42,293 nt of DNA. It comes from Flavobacteriaceae bacterium UBA980 (GTDB lineage Bacteria; Bacteroidota; Bacteroidia; Flavobacteriales; Flavobacteriaceae). The DNA is taken from the NCBI GenBank assembly GCA_002292265.1, contig DBBQ01000045.1, positions 1-42,293 on the forward strand. The letters are read 5' to 3'. Numbering within the stretch: position 1 is the first letter of the stretch; the number at the start of each line of letters is the position of its first letter. The notes beneath the pieces are model-generated. The model was not told the origin of the DNA, did no database searches, and saw nothing but the letters and a program-made list of their open reading frames with translations. Positions 16,813 through 24,894 of this stretch are shown one piece after another. Position numbers and translations under genes: made by a program.

Positions 16813-17907
16813 CTAAAAATAGTTAACAGGGTTTGTTTCGGTTCGCGATAAAATGAATGCAAAATTAGGCAATTTTTTGGTAAGATAATCAAATATCAAA
16901 TTTTTGGTGTACTGTTCACTTTCATAATGTCCAACATCGATGAGAACAAGCTCTTTTTCTCCTTGATAAAACTGGTGGTATTTTAGGTCTGCAGTAATAA
17001 ATGCATCAGCGTTTTGACGTTTCGCATCCTCAATGGCAAAGCTTCCTGAACCTCCCAGAACAGCAACTTTTTTAATGGACTTCCCTGGATCAGGACTGTA
17101 GCGTATAAGTTCTGTATTCAATTGTTTTTTTACAAACTGTAAAAATGAAGCAAGATCCATTTCATTCTCTAAATACCCGATGCGTCCCATGCCCACTTCA
17201 GCAAAGGAGTTGATCAGATGATAGATTTCATAAGCCACGGTTTCATAAGGGTGCGCTTGTTGAAGTACTTTTTGGACAGTATGAAGAAGATGTGACTCAA
17301 AAACCACATTGATCTGAACTTCTTGAACCGACGCTTTTTCTAATTTTTCACCCAAATGAGGAGTGCTTTTTTCATTTCCAGTAAAGTGTCCTGTTCCTTC
17401 TAATAAAAAACTGCACTCACTGTAGTTTTCTAGATCACCTGCACCTGCGCCGTGCAAGGCTTTTAGAACGCTTTCTACATGACTTTTTGGAACATAGGTC
17501 ACTAGTTTCTTAAGAGTATCTTTTTTGGGAATCAATACTTGAGTACGATGTAAGCCAAGTCGTTCACATAGTACGTGGTTGACTCCTTGGGGATGATTGT
17601 CTAAGCGCGTGTGAAGGGCGATAATTACAAGATCATTTTTAATGGCTTTTTGAACTACCCGTTCCACATAGTGAGCTCCTGTAATTTTTTTTAAACCAGA
17701 AAAAATAATGGGATGAAAACTCAAAATCACATTGCATTTTTCAGCGAGTGCTTCTTCCACTACAGCCTCAGTACAGTCTAGGCTGATCAAGACACCAGTA
17801 CACCTAGTTTTTGAGTCTCCCACCAAAAGACCTACATTGTCAAAGTCTTCCGCATAGGCTTTGGGTGCCCACTGGTCAAGGGTTTCGAGAAGTTGCTGAA
17901 CAATCAT
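16813..17907 (-). CDS. Nif3-like dinuclear metal centre protein
   Basis: 364 residues, with the long Bacteroidota/Firmicutes architecture: two halves of the Nif3/YbgI fold with an inserted PII/CutA-like domain (about 130-235). Metal site residues are visible: His65 (SFHPIIF), His99 and Asp103 (ALHTRLDN), and near the C-terminus His and Glu in DVGHYESEQ. The exact reaction is not established for the family; GTP cyclohydrolase-like annotations are weakly supported. First gene of the pair with the coiled-coil protein; divergent from lpxK with 43 nt between. Confidence 0.88.
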   Translation of the reverse strand: MIVQQLLETLDQWAPKAYAEDFDNVGLLVGDSKTRCTGVLISLDCTEAVVEEALAEKCNVILSFHPIIFSGLKKITGAHYVERVVQKAIKNDLVIIALHTRLDNHPQGVNHVLCERLGLHRTQVLIPKKDTLKKLVTYVPKSHVESVLKALHGAGAGDLENYSECSFLLEGTGHFTGNEKSTPHLGEKLEKASVQEVQINVVFESHLLHTVQKVLQQAHPYETVAYEIYHLINSFAEVGMGRIGYLENEMDLASFLQFVKKQLNTELIRYSPDPGKSIKKVAVLGGSGSFAIEDAKRQNADAFITADLKYHQFYQGEKELVLIDVGHYESEQYTKNLIFDYLTKKLPNFAFILSRTETNPVNYF

Positions 17908-17950
17908 AAGCTAAAGAATAAAAACAAATATAATATTTATCTTCATCGGC

Positions 17951-18970
17951 ATGAAACGGTGGTCTGTCTTGTTGTTTCCTTTTGCATGGATTTATGGTGT
18001 TGTAACCACTTTAAGAAACTGTTTTTTTGATTGGGGTTGGATTTCATCTTACCCAATAGAACAATCCAGTATTGGGGTAGGAAACCTGAGCGTAGGGGGG
18101 ACGGGAAAGTCCGTAGTTATAGATTTTCTTATTTCACACTTGAAGATAGACCACATTCCTGTTGTTATAAGCAGGGGGTATAAAAGAAGCACACGAGGCG
18201 TGGTAATCGCAACAGAGAAAAGCACGGCTCAGACCCTAGGAGATGAACCCTACCAAATGTATTCAAAACAGGGCGTTGCGGTGGTGGTTGCAGAAAAAAG
18301 AGTTGCTGCTTTGAAGGTTTTAAATCAAATCAAACCACATCCAGAGGTCTTGCTTTTTGATGATGTATTGCAGCATCGGTACTTACAACCGAAGCTTATG
18401 CTTTTAACTACCACTTACTCAAATCCGTATTATTCAGATCATTTGATTCCTTGGGGACGACTCAGAGAATCAAAATCGGGGGCAAAACGAGCTTCAATCC
18501 TCTTGGTAACGAAATGTCCCAAAAATTTGAGCAAGACAGCTCGACAAGAAATTAGCAAAAGAATAAACCCTTTACCAAACCAAAGCGTTTTCTTTACCTC
18601 CATAGCTTATCATAAGAAACTCTTAAATCGCCAAAAAGAAAAAGCACTTGCTTCCCTTTCATCTTCTTTCTTTCTCATCACAGGTATAGCAAACCCAGAA
18701 CCGTTAGTCAACTTTTTAAAAGAGGAAGGGAAGATTTTTGAGCACCTTAACTATCCCAACCATCACGAGTTTAAACCTGAGGAAATTGAAGAGATAAAAA
18801 AACGAAAACAAACCCAAACGATCGTAACTACAGAAAAAGACTTTGGACGTTTGGAGTCTTATTTTAGTTCTGAAGAACTTTTTTATCTACCCATCACTAT
18901 GGAGTTTTTAGAAGAAAAAGAGGCAAAAGAATTTAAAACTCTTGTAGCAAGTTCAATTACAAAAAATTAA
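17951..18970 (+). CDS. lpxK: Tetraacyldisaccharide 4'-kinase
   Basis: Membrane-bound kinase that adds the 4'-phosphate to the lipid A precursor. 339 residues. N-terminal hydrophobic segment for membrane association; Walker A at about 43-53 (VGNLSVGGTGKS); SRGYKRSTRG follows as in the family; DDVLQHRYL holds the catalytic Asp region. Shows that the cell makes lipid A. Its stop overlaps that of lipA on the opposite strand by the shared TTAA at 18967-18970. Confidence 0.94.
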   Translation: MKRWSVLLFPFAWIYGVVTTLRNCFFDWGWISSYPIEQSSIGVGNLSVGGTGKSVVIDFLISHLKIDHIPVVISRGYKRSTRGVVIATEKSTAQTLGDEPYQMYSKQGVAVVVAEKRVAALKVLNQIKPHPEVLLFDDVLQHRYLQPKLMLLTTTYSNPYYSDHLIPWGRLRESKSGAKRASILLVTKCPKNLSKTARQEISKRINPLPNQSVFFTSIAYHKKLLNRQKEKALASLSSSFFLITGIANPEPLVNFLKEEGKIFEHLNYPNHHEFKPEEIEEIKKRKQTQTIVTTEKDFGRLESYFSSEELFYLPITMEFLEEKEAKEFKTLVASSITKN

Positions 18971-19854
18971 GCAATATGCTTGTGTGCTTTGTAGGAAGAA
19001 CGGACAAGCGGTCCACTTTCCACGTGTCTAAAACCAAGGTTGAGCGCACAAGTTTCATACGTTTTAAATTGGTCTGGAGTGACAAAGGAATGTACCGGTA
19101 GGTGTTTTTTACTCGGCTGTAGGTATTGTCCAATTGTTACGACATCTACCTTTGCTTCTCTGAGGTCGTTTAGAGTCTCCAACACTTCTTCTTCGCGTTC
19201 GCCTAGACCGAGCATGATCCCTGATTTTGTTCTGTTGATGCCCTGATCTTTTAGATAACGCAACACGTCCAAACTGGTCTTGTATTTGGCTTGAACACGA
19301 ACTTTACGAGTCAAGCGACTAACCGTTTCTACATTGTGAGAAACGACTTCAGGGGCTACTTCGACGATTCGATCCAAATTGCGCGTATTTCCTTGAAAAT
19401 CGGGGATTAATGTTTCTAAGGTCGTGTTGGGGTTTATCCGGCGGATGGCGTTGACTGTTTCCGCCCAAATGATGGAGCCCATATCTTTCAAATCATCGCG
19501 GTCTACTGATGTGATAACCGCGTGCTTGATTTTCATAATTTTGATGGAATTGGCCACTTTCTCTGGCTCTGCCCAATCTACGGCAGTAGGACGTCCTGTC
19601 TGGACCCCACAAAAAGCGCAAGAGCGCGTACAGATATTTCCTAAAATCATAAAGGTGGCCGTTCCCTCCGCCCAACATTCACCCATATTCGGACAGCTTC
19701 CAGAAGTACAGATGGTGTTGAGCTTGTAGTTTTCTACCAGTCCCCTCAGTTCCGTATATTTTTTACCCGTAGGTAATTTCACACGGATCCATTCGGGTTT
19801 TTTTTTGTGTAGAACTGTTTTTTCTTGTACCTCCATCATCATTCTTTTGTACAA
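18967..19854 (-). CDS. lipA: Lipoyl synthase
   Basis: Radical-SAM enzyme that inserts sulfur into octanoyl groups on lipoyl domains. 295 residues. Auxiliary [4Fe-4S] cysteines Cys49, 54 and 60 (CTSGSCPNMGEC) and radical-SAM cysteines Cys75, 79 and 82 (CTRSCAFC) are all present; the C-terminal GPLVRSSYKA supplies the conserved Ser ligand. Several Met codons lie at the N-terminus (residues 1, 5, 6, 7), so the start may be a few codons later. It follows the Nramp-like gene by 14 nt and is probably the last gene of that unit. Confidence 0.96.
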   Translation of the reverse strand: MYKRMMMEVQEKTVLHKKKPEWIRVKLPTGKKYTELRGLVENYKLNTICTSGSCPNMGECWAEGTATFMILGNICTRSCAFCGVQTGRPTAVDWAEPEKVANSIKIMKIKHAVITSVDRDDLKDMGSIIWAETVNAIRRINPNTTLETLIPDFQGNTRNLDRIVEVAPEVVSHNVETVSRLTRKVRVQAKYKTSLDVLRYLKDQGINRTKSGIMLGLGEREEEVLETLNDLREAKVDVVTIGQYLQPSKKHLPVHSFVTPDQFKTYETCALNLGFRHVESGPLVRSSYKAHKHIA

Positions 19855-19868
19855 AGATAAACGAATCC

Positions 19869-21080
19869 TTAGAGACTGAAAAGATAAAAAAGCGTAAACC
19901 CTGTTAGAACGAGTAGTCCAATCATACTTAATACCTTGAGCCCTTTTTTTGGCTGATGTTCTCGAGGCATTTGTTTGCTCAAAACCAAGCGGAAGTTTAA
20001 GAAGGCGTACAATGGTGCCGTTATAAAAGAAAGCACTGTGGCGATCTGTACCAATTGTCCCATTTCAGATAAGAGAAAAAGAAAAATACACCCCGTCCCT
20101 AGTCCTAAGATCAACAACCAAGGGATGTAATATGATTTTTCTTTTTTAAACAGCAATTGTATCGTTTTGGACATTGCCCTCGGAGAAGCATCTAGGGTTG
20201 TAATGGTAGTGCTAAGCATCGTAGAAAAAGCTGCAACGGCGATCAACCCATAAGCGGCTTCTCCTAAATTTGAAGTATAGAGTTGTATAAGTTGTCCTGC
20301 AAAAGCACCTCCTTGATTCGAAAATTCAATTCCCGTACCAAACATGACCAAAGCGCCTAACCCCACAAAACATAGAGCAAGGAAAGTTGTAGCAATATAG
20401 CCCACGTTAAAATCGAAAAGGCTTTCAGACAGTGAAGGTCTTTTAACTTGGATTTTATTTTTTTCAAGGGTCCAAATGGAGTGCCATATAGAGATATCTA
20501 AAGGGGCGGGCATCCATCCTAAAAAGGCGATTAAAAAAAGTAAGCCACTTCCAGTGGGAAATATCTGTTGAAAGGAAAGGGTACTTTCATTCGTATAAAA
20601 GGCGACACCTACAGCGAGGACACTACTTAAGGCCAGTGAGATCATGATGACTTTAATGAATTTGTCCAACCAATGGAACCGACCCAAAACAAGAATGACA
20701 CTGCAAAATAAAGTAATGATGATACTCCAGATGACAATATTGTCCGTAATGCCGAAAAGTTTGGAAGCCAAACCTGCGGTAACCACGGTGACGGCACTTT
20801 GGATGGTAAACATGGTTCCCAGGTTGACAAAAAAATAGGCCCATAGGTATCCTTTTCCAAGTTTGTGATACCCGTCTAATAAGGTTTCCCCTGTTGCTTG
20901 TGCATAACGAGGACCGTATTGAAAAAAAGGATATTTAAACAAGTTGATGAGTAGCAAGGCCCAAATCAACCCCCATCCATAGTCGGCTCCAGCTCGAGTG
21001 GACTGAACCAAATGAGACACCCCAATCGCAGCACCTGCAAAGAGTAATCCAGGACCCAGTTTTGAAAGATTAATTCGCAT
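19869..21080 (-). CDS. Nramp-family-like metal transporter, divergent
   Basis: About 403 residues with roughly 11 membrane helices, resembling the Nramp/NRAMT group of inner-membrane divalent-metal carriers. The first helix has GAAIGVSHLVQSTRAGADYG where classical Mn/Fe Nramps have the metal-binding DPGN motif, and the sixth has GWMPAPLDIS in place of the MPH region, so the substrate may not be Mn or Fe. ATG at 21078-21080 is chosen over an adjacent GTG. The gene overlaps the end of the sigma-factor gene by 11 nt and is followed by lipA after 14 nt. Confidence 0.8.
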   Translation of the reverse strand: MRINLSKLGPGLLFAGAAIGVSHLVQSTRAGADYGWGLIWALLLINLFKYPFFQYGPRYAQATGETLLDGYHKLGKGYLWAYFFVNLGTMFTIQSAVTVVTAGLASKLFGITDNIVIWSIIITLFCSVILVLGRFHWLDKFIKVIMISLALSSVLAVGVAFYTNESTLSFQQIFPTGSGLLFLIAFLGWMPAPLDISIWHSIWTLEKNKIQVKRPSLSESLFDFNVGYIATTFLALCFVGLGALVMFGTGIEFSNQGGAFAGQLIQLYTSNLGEAAYGLIAVAAFSTMLSTTITTLDASPRAMSKTIQLLFKKEKSYYIPWLLILGLGTGCIFLFLLSEMGQLVQIATVLSFITAPLYAFLNFRLVLSKQMPREHQPKKGLKVLSMIGLLVLTGFTLFYLFSL

Positions 21081-21630
21081 CACGGTTTAATAAATTAGCT
21101 AGCACTTTTTTGGCTCGAAAGAGTTTTACTCGAATCGTAGTTTGCGGCTCTTCCAATAACGCTTCGATTTCTTTCAAAGATAAATCCTCAAAGTAACGCA
21201 TTCTGAGAAGGGTCCGAAATTCTTTTTTCATGGATTTAATATGTTCCAAAAGGGCATCTAAATTTTGGTCGGCAATCATCAACTCTTCCGGGGAGGGGAC
21301 ATTACTGGAAACTTCCAAAGGAAAGGTCGTGTCCAGGTCTTTGTACTTTTCATGTTGTTGCTTCGATTTGCGGTATCGATCAATATGATGGTTTCTTGCA
21401 ATGGTTATTAACCAGGATCCAAAAGGAAGTCGTTCGTCAAAATGCTCCAAACGATCAAAAGCTTTGGCAAAGGATTCAATAGCAAGTTCTTCTGCTACGT
21501 TTGGATTTGATGTCCGTTGGTATAAAAAAGAATAGATGGAATTCCAATAGCGATCAAAAAGTAAATTGTATGCATTTTGATCTTGAGTTTTGGCGCGTAA
21601 GATCAGTTCGAGTTCTTCTTGCGAATCCAT
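21070..21630 (-). CDS. RNA polymerase sigma factor, ECF type
   Basis: About 186 residues. Region 2 (about 20-90, with YNLLFDRYWNSIYSFLYQ and the -10 recognition segment SWLITIARNHHIDRYRK) and region 4 (about 130-185, with LRMRYFEDLSLKEIEALL and a helix-turn-helix) are clear; the acidic linker between them is typical. ATG at 21628-21630 is preferred; a TTG at 21645 would overlap the upstream gene by 4 nt. No anti-sigma factor gene is adjacent. It is followed, with overlap, by the Nramp-like carrier. Confidence 0.88.
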   Translation of the reverse strand: MDSQEELELILRAKTQDQNAYNLLFDRYWNSIYSFLYQRTSNPNVAEELAIESFAKAFDRLEHFDERLPFGSWLITIARNHHIDRYRKSKQQHEKYKDLDTTFPLEVSSNVPSPEELMIADQNLDALLEHIKSMKKEFRTLLRMRYFEDLSLKEIEALLEEPQTTIRVKLFRAKKVLANLLNRDAN

Positions 21631-21641
21631 TTTGAAAAAAG

Positions 21642-21848
21642 TCAATTGTTAAAAGTTGCAGGATTTTTACATTCTGCTTCTTCCGGCATTTTTCCGCACA
21701 AACCACAGGGTTTATTGTCTTTGTTTAAAAAAGGACTTTGACTGGCACAGGTACCTGCAAATTCACCATCTTTTTTAGCCCAAATTTTGATAGCAATTCC
21801 TGCAAAAGCAAGCATTAGCAACACAAAGGTTATTATAAATAGTTCCAT
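21642..21848 (-). CDS. Small Cys-rich membrane protein
   Basis: 68 residues: one N-terminal membrane helix (about 3-23) and a short tail with four cysteines, Cys34 (GTCASQSPF), Cys48 and Cys51 (PCGLCGK) and Cys60. The layout (helix followed by a four-Cys cluster) is like NqrM/DUF539, a small maturation factor of Na+-NQR, but I cannot confirm homology and no nqr gene is in view. It could bind Fe or Zn. First gene of the run that continues with the sigma factor, the Nramp-like carrier and lipA. Confidence 0.7.
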   Translation of the reverse strand: MELFIITFVLLMLAFAGIAIKIWAKKDGEFAGTCASQSPFLNKDNKPCGLCGKMPEEAECKNPATFNN

Positions 21849-21893
21849 GGTCTTAATTTAACTATCCAAAAGTACTAAATCTTTATGTTAGTA

Positions 21894-21925
21894 AGTCCTT
21901 TTGTCTTTCTTATAGGAAAAGGACT
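21894..21925. repeat. 9-bp inverted repeat upstream of the small Cys-rich gene
   Basis: AGTCCTTTT (21894-21902) and AAAAGGACT (21917-21925), perfect, 14-nt spacer. It lies 46-77 nt before the ATG of the small Cys-rich protein. It could be an operator or a 5' leader hairpin. Neither strand has a T-run right after the stem, which speaks against a terminator. Confidence 0.45.
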
Positions 21926-22115
21926 ACAAAGCTAATTTTGTTAAAATTGCCCAATACTACCAAAAACCTACCAAAGATTACGTATGAAGTACGCTCCTTT
22001 CCCAAGGCCAGTTGTTAAAGCATTAAAATAATATGCGAGGCATAAACAACATTCATTAAATAAATATAGTGTTGTGGTTTGATTAAATTTTTGGTGAAAG
22101 GAGTTACTTTATCTT

Positions 22116-22616
22116 TTACAACAAGATCTCCCTGTATTTCCACAAGGTCTGGAAATAGGTAACTGCGAATGCCAGGCCGATAATTAATTTCAAAAATACA
22201 CCTGTAAAAAATCCGATTAAAGCGCCAAAAGCTGCTTTGACAGCACCCTTTTTATTTTCAAAATTCACAAGTAGTTCGCCAATTAAAGCTCCAAAAAAGG
22301 GTCCTAAAAGAATACCAAAAGGCCCTAAAAATAGCAAGCCAATCACTAGGCCCACAGAACTTCCAATAACACTTCCTCTCCCACCACCAAATTTTTTGGC
22401 TCCTAGAACGGGGATGAAATTATCCAAAATGAAAATTACCAGAGCAATACAAAAACTGACAATTAGAAATTTTTTTTCAAGGTGGATCGAGGGAGCAAAA
22501 TTCAAAATGAGCAACCCCAGCCAAGAGGTGATGGGCCCAGGGACAACAGGAAGAAAGCTACCAGCAATCCCCAAGACAATAAAAAAACCAGCAATGCAAA
22601 CGAGTATAAGATCCAT
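22116..22616 (-). CDS. DUF456 family membrane protein
   Basis: 166 residues, about four or five hydrophobic helices with Gly-rich packing (GLVIGLLFLGPFGILLGPFFGALIGE), the hallmark of DUF456. An early FLPVVPGP motif is also typical. Function unknown. It is monocistronic: 267 nt of apparently empty DNA lies toward the small Cys-rich gene (apart from the inverted repeat), and the TonB-like lipoprotein gene is divergent with 90 nt between starts. Confidence 0.85.
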   Translation of the reverse strand: MDLILVCIAGFFIVLGIAGSFLPVVPGPITSWLGLLILNFAPSIHLEKKFLIVSFCIALVIFILDNFIPVLGAKKFGGGRGSVIGSSVGLVIGLLFLGPFGILLGPFFGALIGELLVNFENKKGAVKAAFGALIGFFTGVFLKLIIGLAFAVTYFQTLWKYREILL

Positions 22617-22706
22617 AGGTAAAAATATTCATTTTTCTTGGGTAGAGAAGCCTTTAGGCACCCGGAATAGAAAAAAACATGTAACTTTATACTGAATTTA
22701 AGATTA

Positions 22707-23189
22707 ATGAAATCAATATTTACATCTCTGCTTTTACTTCTTTTTTTAGTTTCTTTTTTAGGATGTCACCTTTTTGAACCTACACAAGTTCCTAGGAAAG
22801 AGATAGTAGCTGCTTCTTCGTGGTCGGAAAAAGATCAGGCGCCTACCTTCCCCTCATGTGAAGACCGTGAGGATCTTGATGAAAAACGCGCGTGTTTTGA
22901 ATCCATAATTTCTAATTCGATAAAGGAGTACATCCTTCAAAACCCTTGGGAATCCTCAGAATATTTAGAGGAAGAAATCAGCTTACAACTACGAATAGAC
23001 AAAGAAGGTTATTTTTCTTTGGAAGAAGTAATTCGTTCTAATGCCTTAAATGCTGCTATTCCTAATTTAGAGGAGGAGTTAGAACTGGCAGTGAGTCTGA
23101 TACCACAAGCAAACCCAGCAGTCAAAACAAATGTAGGAGCTTTTGTTTCAACTGAGTTGACCTTACCTATTTTGATAATCGCAGAGTAA
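22707..23189 (+). CDS. Lipoprotein with TonB C-terminal-like domain
   Basis: 160 residues: signal peptide with lipobox ending at Cys20 (FLGC), then a segment resembling the TonB C-terminal module common in Flavobacteriia: FPSCED (Cys51), RACFESIIS (Cys63), SLQLRIDKEGYFSLEEV, and the closing strand LTLPILI. There is no membrane helix or Pro-rich spacer, so it is not a regular TonB. Role unknown. It is 7 nt upstream of ruvC and likely co-transcribed with ruvC and hemW. Confidence 0.6.
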   Translation: MKSIFTSLLLLLFLVSFLGCHLFEPTQVPRKEIVAASSWSEKDQAPTFPSCEDREDLDEKRACFESIISNSIKEYILQNPWESSEYLEEEISLQLRIDKEGYFSLEEVIRSNALNAAIPNLEEELELAVSLIPQANPAVKTNVGAFVSTELTLPILIIAE

Positions 23190-23196
23190 CGCTCTT

Positions 23197-23751
23197 ATGG
23201 AAGAGCAGAACATTATTTTGGGAATTGATCCTGGGACCACCATCATGGGTTTTGGACTTATCAAGACCACCTCAAAAGAAATGGAGTTGATACAAATGCA
23301 CGAATTGCAATTGAAAAAATACGACAACCACTTTTTAAAACTTCAAAAAATTTTTAATCGTACTATTGAATTGATAGATGAGTTTCATCCTGATGAAATC
23401 GCTATCGAAGCTCCTTTTTTTGGAAAAAATGTACAGTCCATGTTAAAGTTGGGACGTGCTCAAGGAGTAGCCATGGCAGCAGGACTTTCTAGGGAGGTAG
23501 CCATTACGGAGTATTCACCAAAAAAAATTAAAATGGCCATCACGGGAAATGGAAATGCTTCCAAGGAACAGGTTGCTAAAATGCTTCAAAAACTGCTGAA
23601 TATCAAATCCTTACCTAAAAATCTCGACGCTACAGATGGATTGGCAGCAGCGGTATGTCATTATTATAACAAAGGGAAAATCGATTCTAAAAAGTCCTAT
23701 TCGGGTTGGGGAGCCTTTGTGAGCCAAAATCCTAACAAAATAAAGTCCTAG
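23197..23751 (+). CDS. ruvC: Holliday junction resolvase RuvC
   Basis: Endonuclease that cuts Holliday junctions with RuvAB. 184 residues. The four catalytic acids are visible: Asp11 (GIDPGTT), Glu71 (AIEAPFF), Asp143 and Asp146 (NLDATDGLAAAV). Sits between the small lipoprotein (7 nt) and hemW (18 nt). Confidence 0.96.
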   Translation: MEEQNIILGIDPGTTIMGFGLIKTTSKEMELIQMHELQLKKYDNHFLKLQKIFNRTIELIDEFHPDEIAIEAPFFGKNVQSMLKLGRAQGVAMAAGLSREVAITEYSPKKIKMAITGNGNASKEQVAKMLQKLLNIKSLPKNLDATDGLAAAVCHYYNKGKIDSKKSYSGWGAFVSQNPNKIKS

Positions 23752-23769
23752 CCATAACTTTAAACAGCC

Positions 23770-24894
23770 ATGGCCAACCTCTACATTCATTATCCTTTTT
23801 GTAAACAGGCGTGTCACTACTGCAATTTTCATTTTTCAACGGGTGCAAAGGGAAGAGATCAAATGATGGAGCTCATAGAGGAAGAACTTCAAATGCGAGC
23901 CAGCGAATTAAAAAGTCCCCTTGAGAGTATTTACTTTGGTGGAGGTTCCCCTTCGTTAATTTCAACGGAAAGGATAACTTCTTTTATCTCGAAAGTAACG
24001 AATCAATTTGATACTGTAGAGGGGATGGAAATCACCTTGGAGGTCAACCCAGACGATGTTGATGAAAACTATTTAAGTCGCCTGAAATTGGCTGGGATCA
24101 ATCGTTTAAGCTTGGGTATTCAATCTTTTTCGGAAAAGGATTTGCGATTGATGCATCGGGCACACGATCGAAAAGAAGCTGAAAACGCATTAAAAGCGGT
24201 CACAAAACAATTTGAAAATTTCTCCTTGGATCTAATTTACGGAATGCCCGATTCCAGCATAGGAGATTGGGAAGAAAGTTTATTACTAGCCTTGAGCTAT
24301 GATCCCCCTCACATTTCAGCCTATGCCCTTACCGTAGAGGAGAAAACAGTGTTGCATCGTTTGGTTAATAAGGATAAAGTGACGCTCCTACCCGAGGAAA
24401 CGGTAAAAGAACAGTATGATTTATTGGTCGCTCTATTGGAGCAAAAGAAGTATATCAACTATGAATTTTCAAGTTTTGGAAAACCGAATTTTTTTTCGGT
24501 AAACAATCAAAACTATTGGAATGGAAAAGGGTACTTGGGCTTGGGACCTTCCGCTCACAGTTTTGATGGACAAGCAAAGCGGAGTTGGAATATTTCGAAC
24601 AACCACCTTTACGCCAGTGGGGTACAATCAGGAAAATTAGATCGAGAAATAGAACAATTAAATACCAAAGATCGATATAACGAATACATTATGACAGCAC
24701 TTCGTAAACAGGAAGGTGTTTCTTTGGTTTATGTTAAAAAAGCCTTCGGAAAAACACATGCTGCGTATCTAGAAGAACAAGTGTCCAGACATCTAGCAGT
24801 ACGAAATCTTTTTTGGGATGGAGATCATCTCAAAATTGTCAGAGAAGCTAAGTTTTTAACCGATGGGATTGCGGCAGATCTCTTTCTTATTTAA
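23770..24894 (+). CDS. hemW: Radical SAM haem chaperone HemW
   Basis: 374 residues. Radical-SAM motif at Cys11, Cys15 and Cys18 (YPFCKQACHYCNF), GGGSPSLI, EVNPDD and LGIQSF motifs and a C-terminal HemN-like domain. Often mis-annotated as oxygen-independent coproporphyrinogen oxidase; the N-terminal extension with the extra Cys of true HemN is absent, which favours the haem-chaperone HemW. Its TAA overlaps the M20 peptidase stop on the other strand (shared TTAA, 24891-24894). Confidence 0.92.
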   Translation: MANLYIHYPFCKQACHYCNFHFSTGAKGRDQMMELIEEELQMRASELKSPLESIYFGGGSPSLISTERITSFISKVTNQFDTVEGMEITLEVNPDDVDENYLSRLKLAGINRLSLGIQSFSEKDLRLMHRAHDRKEAENALKAVTKQFENFSLDLIYGMPDSSIGDWEESLLLALSYDPPHISAYALTVEEKTVLHRLVNKDKVTLLPEETVKEQYDLLVALLEQKKYINYEFSSFGKPNFFSVNNQNYWNGKGYLGLGPSAHSFDGQAKRSWNISNNHLYASGVQSGKLDREIEQLNTKDRYNEYIMTALRKQEGVSLVYVKKAFGKTHAAYLEEQVSRHLAVRNLFWDGDHLKIVREAKFLTDGIAADLFLI

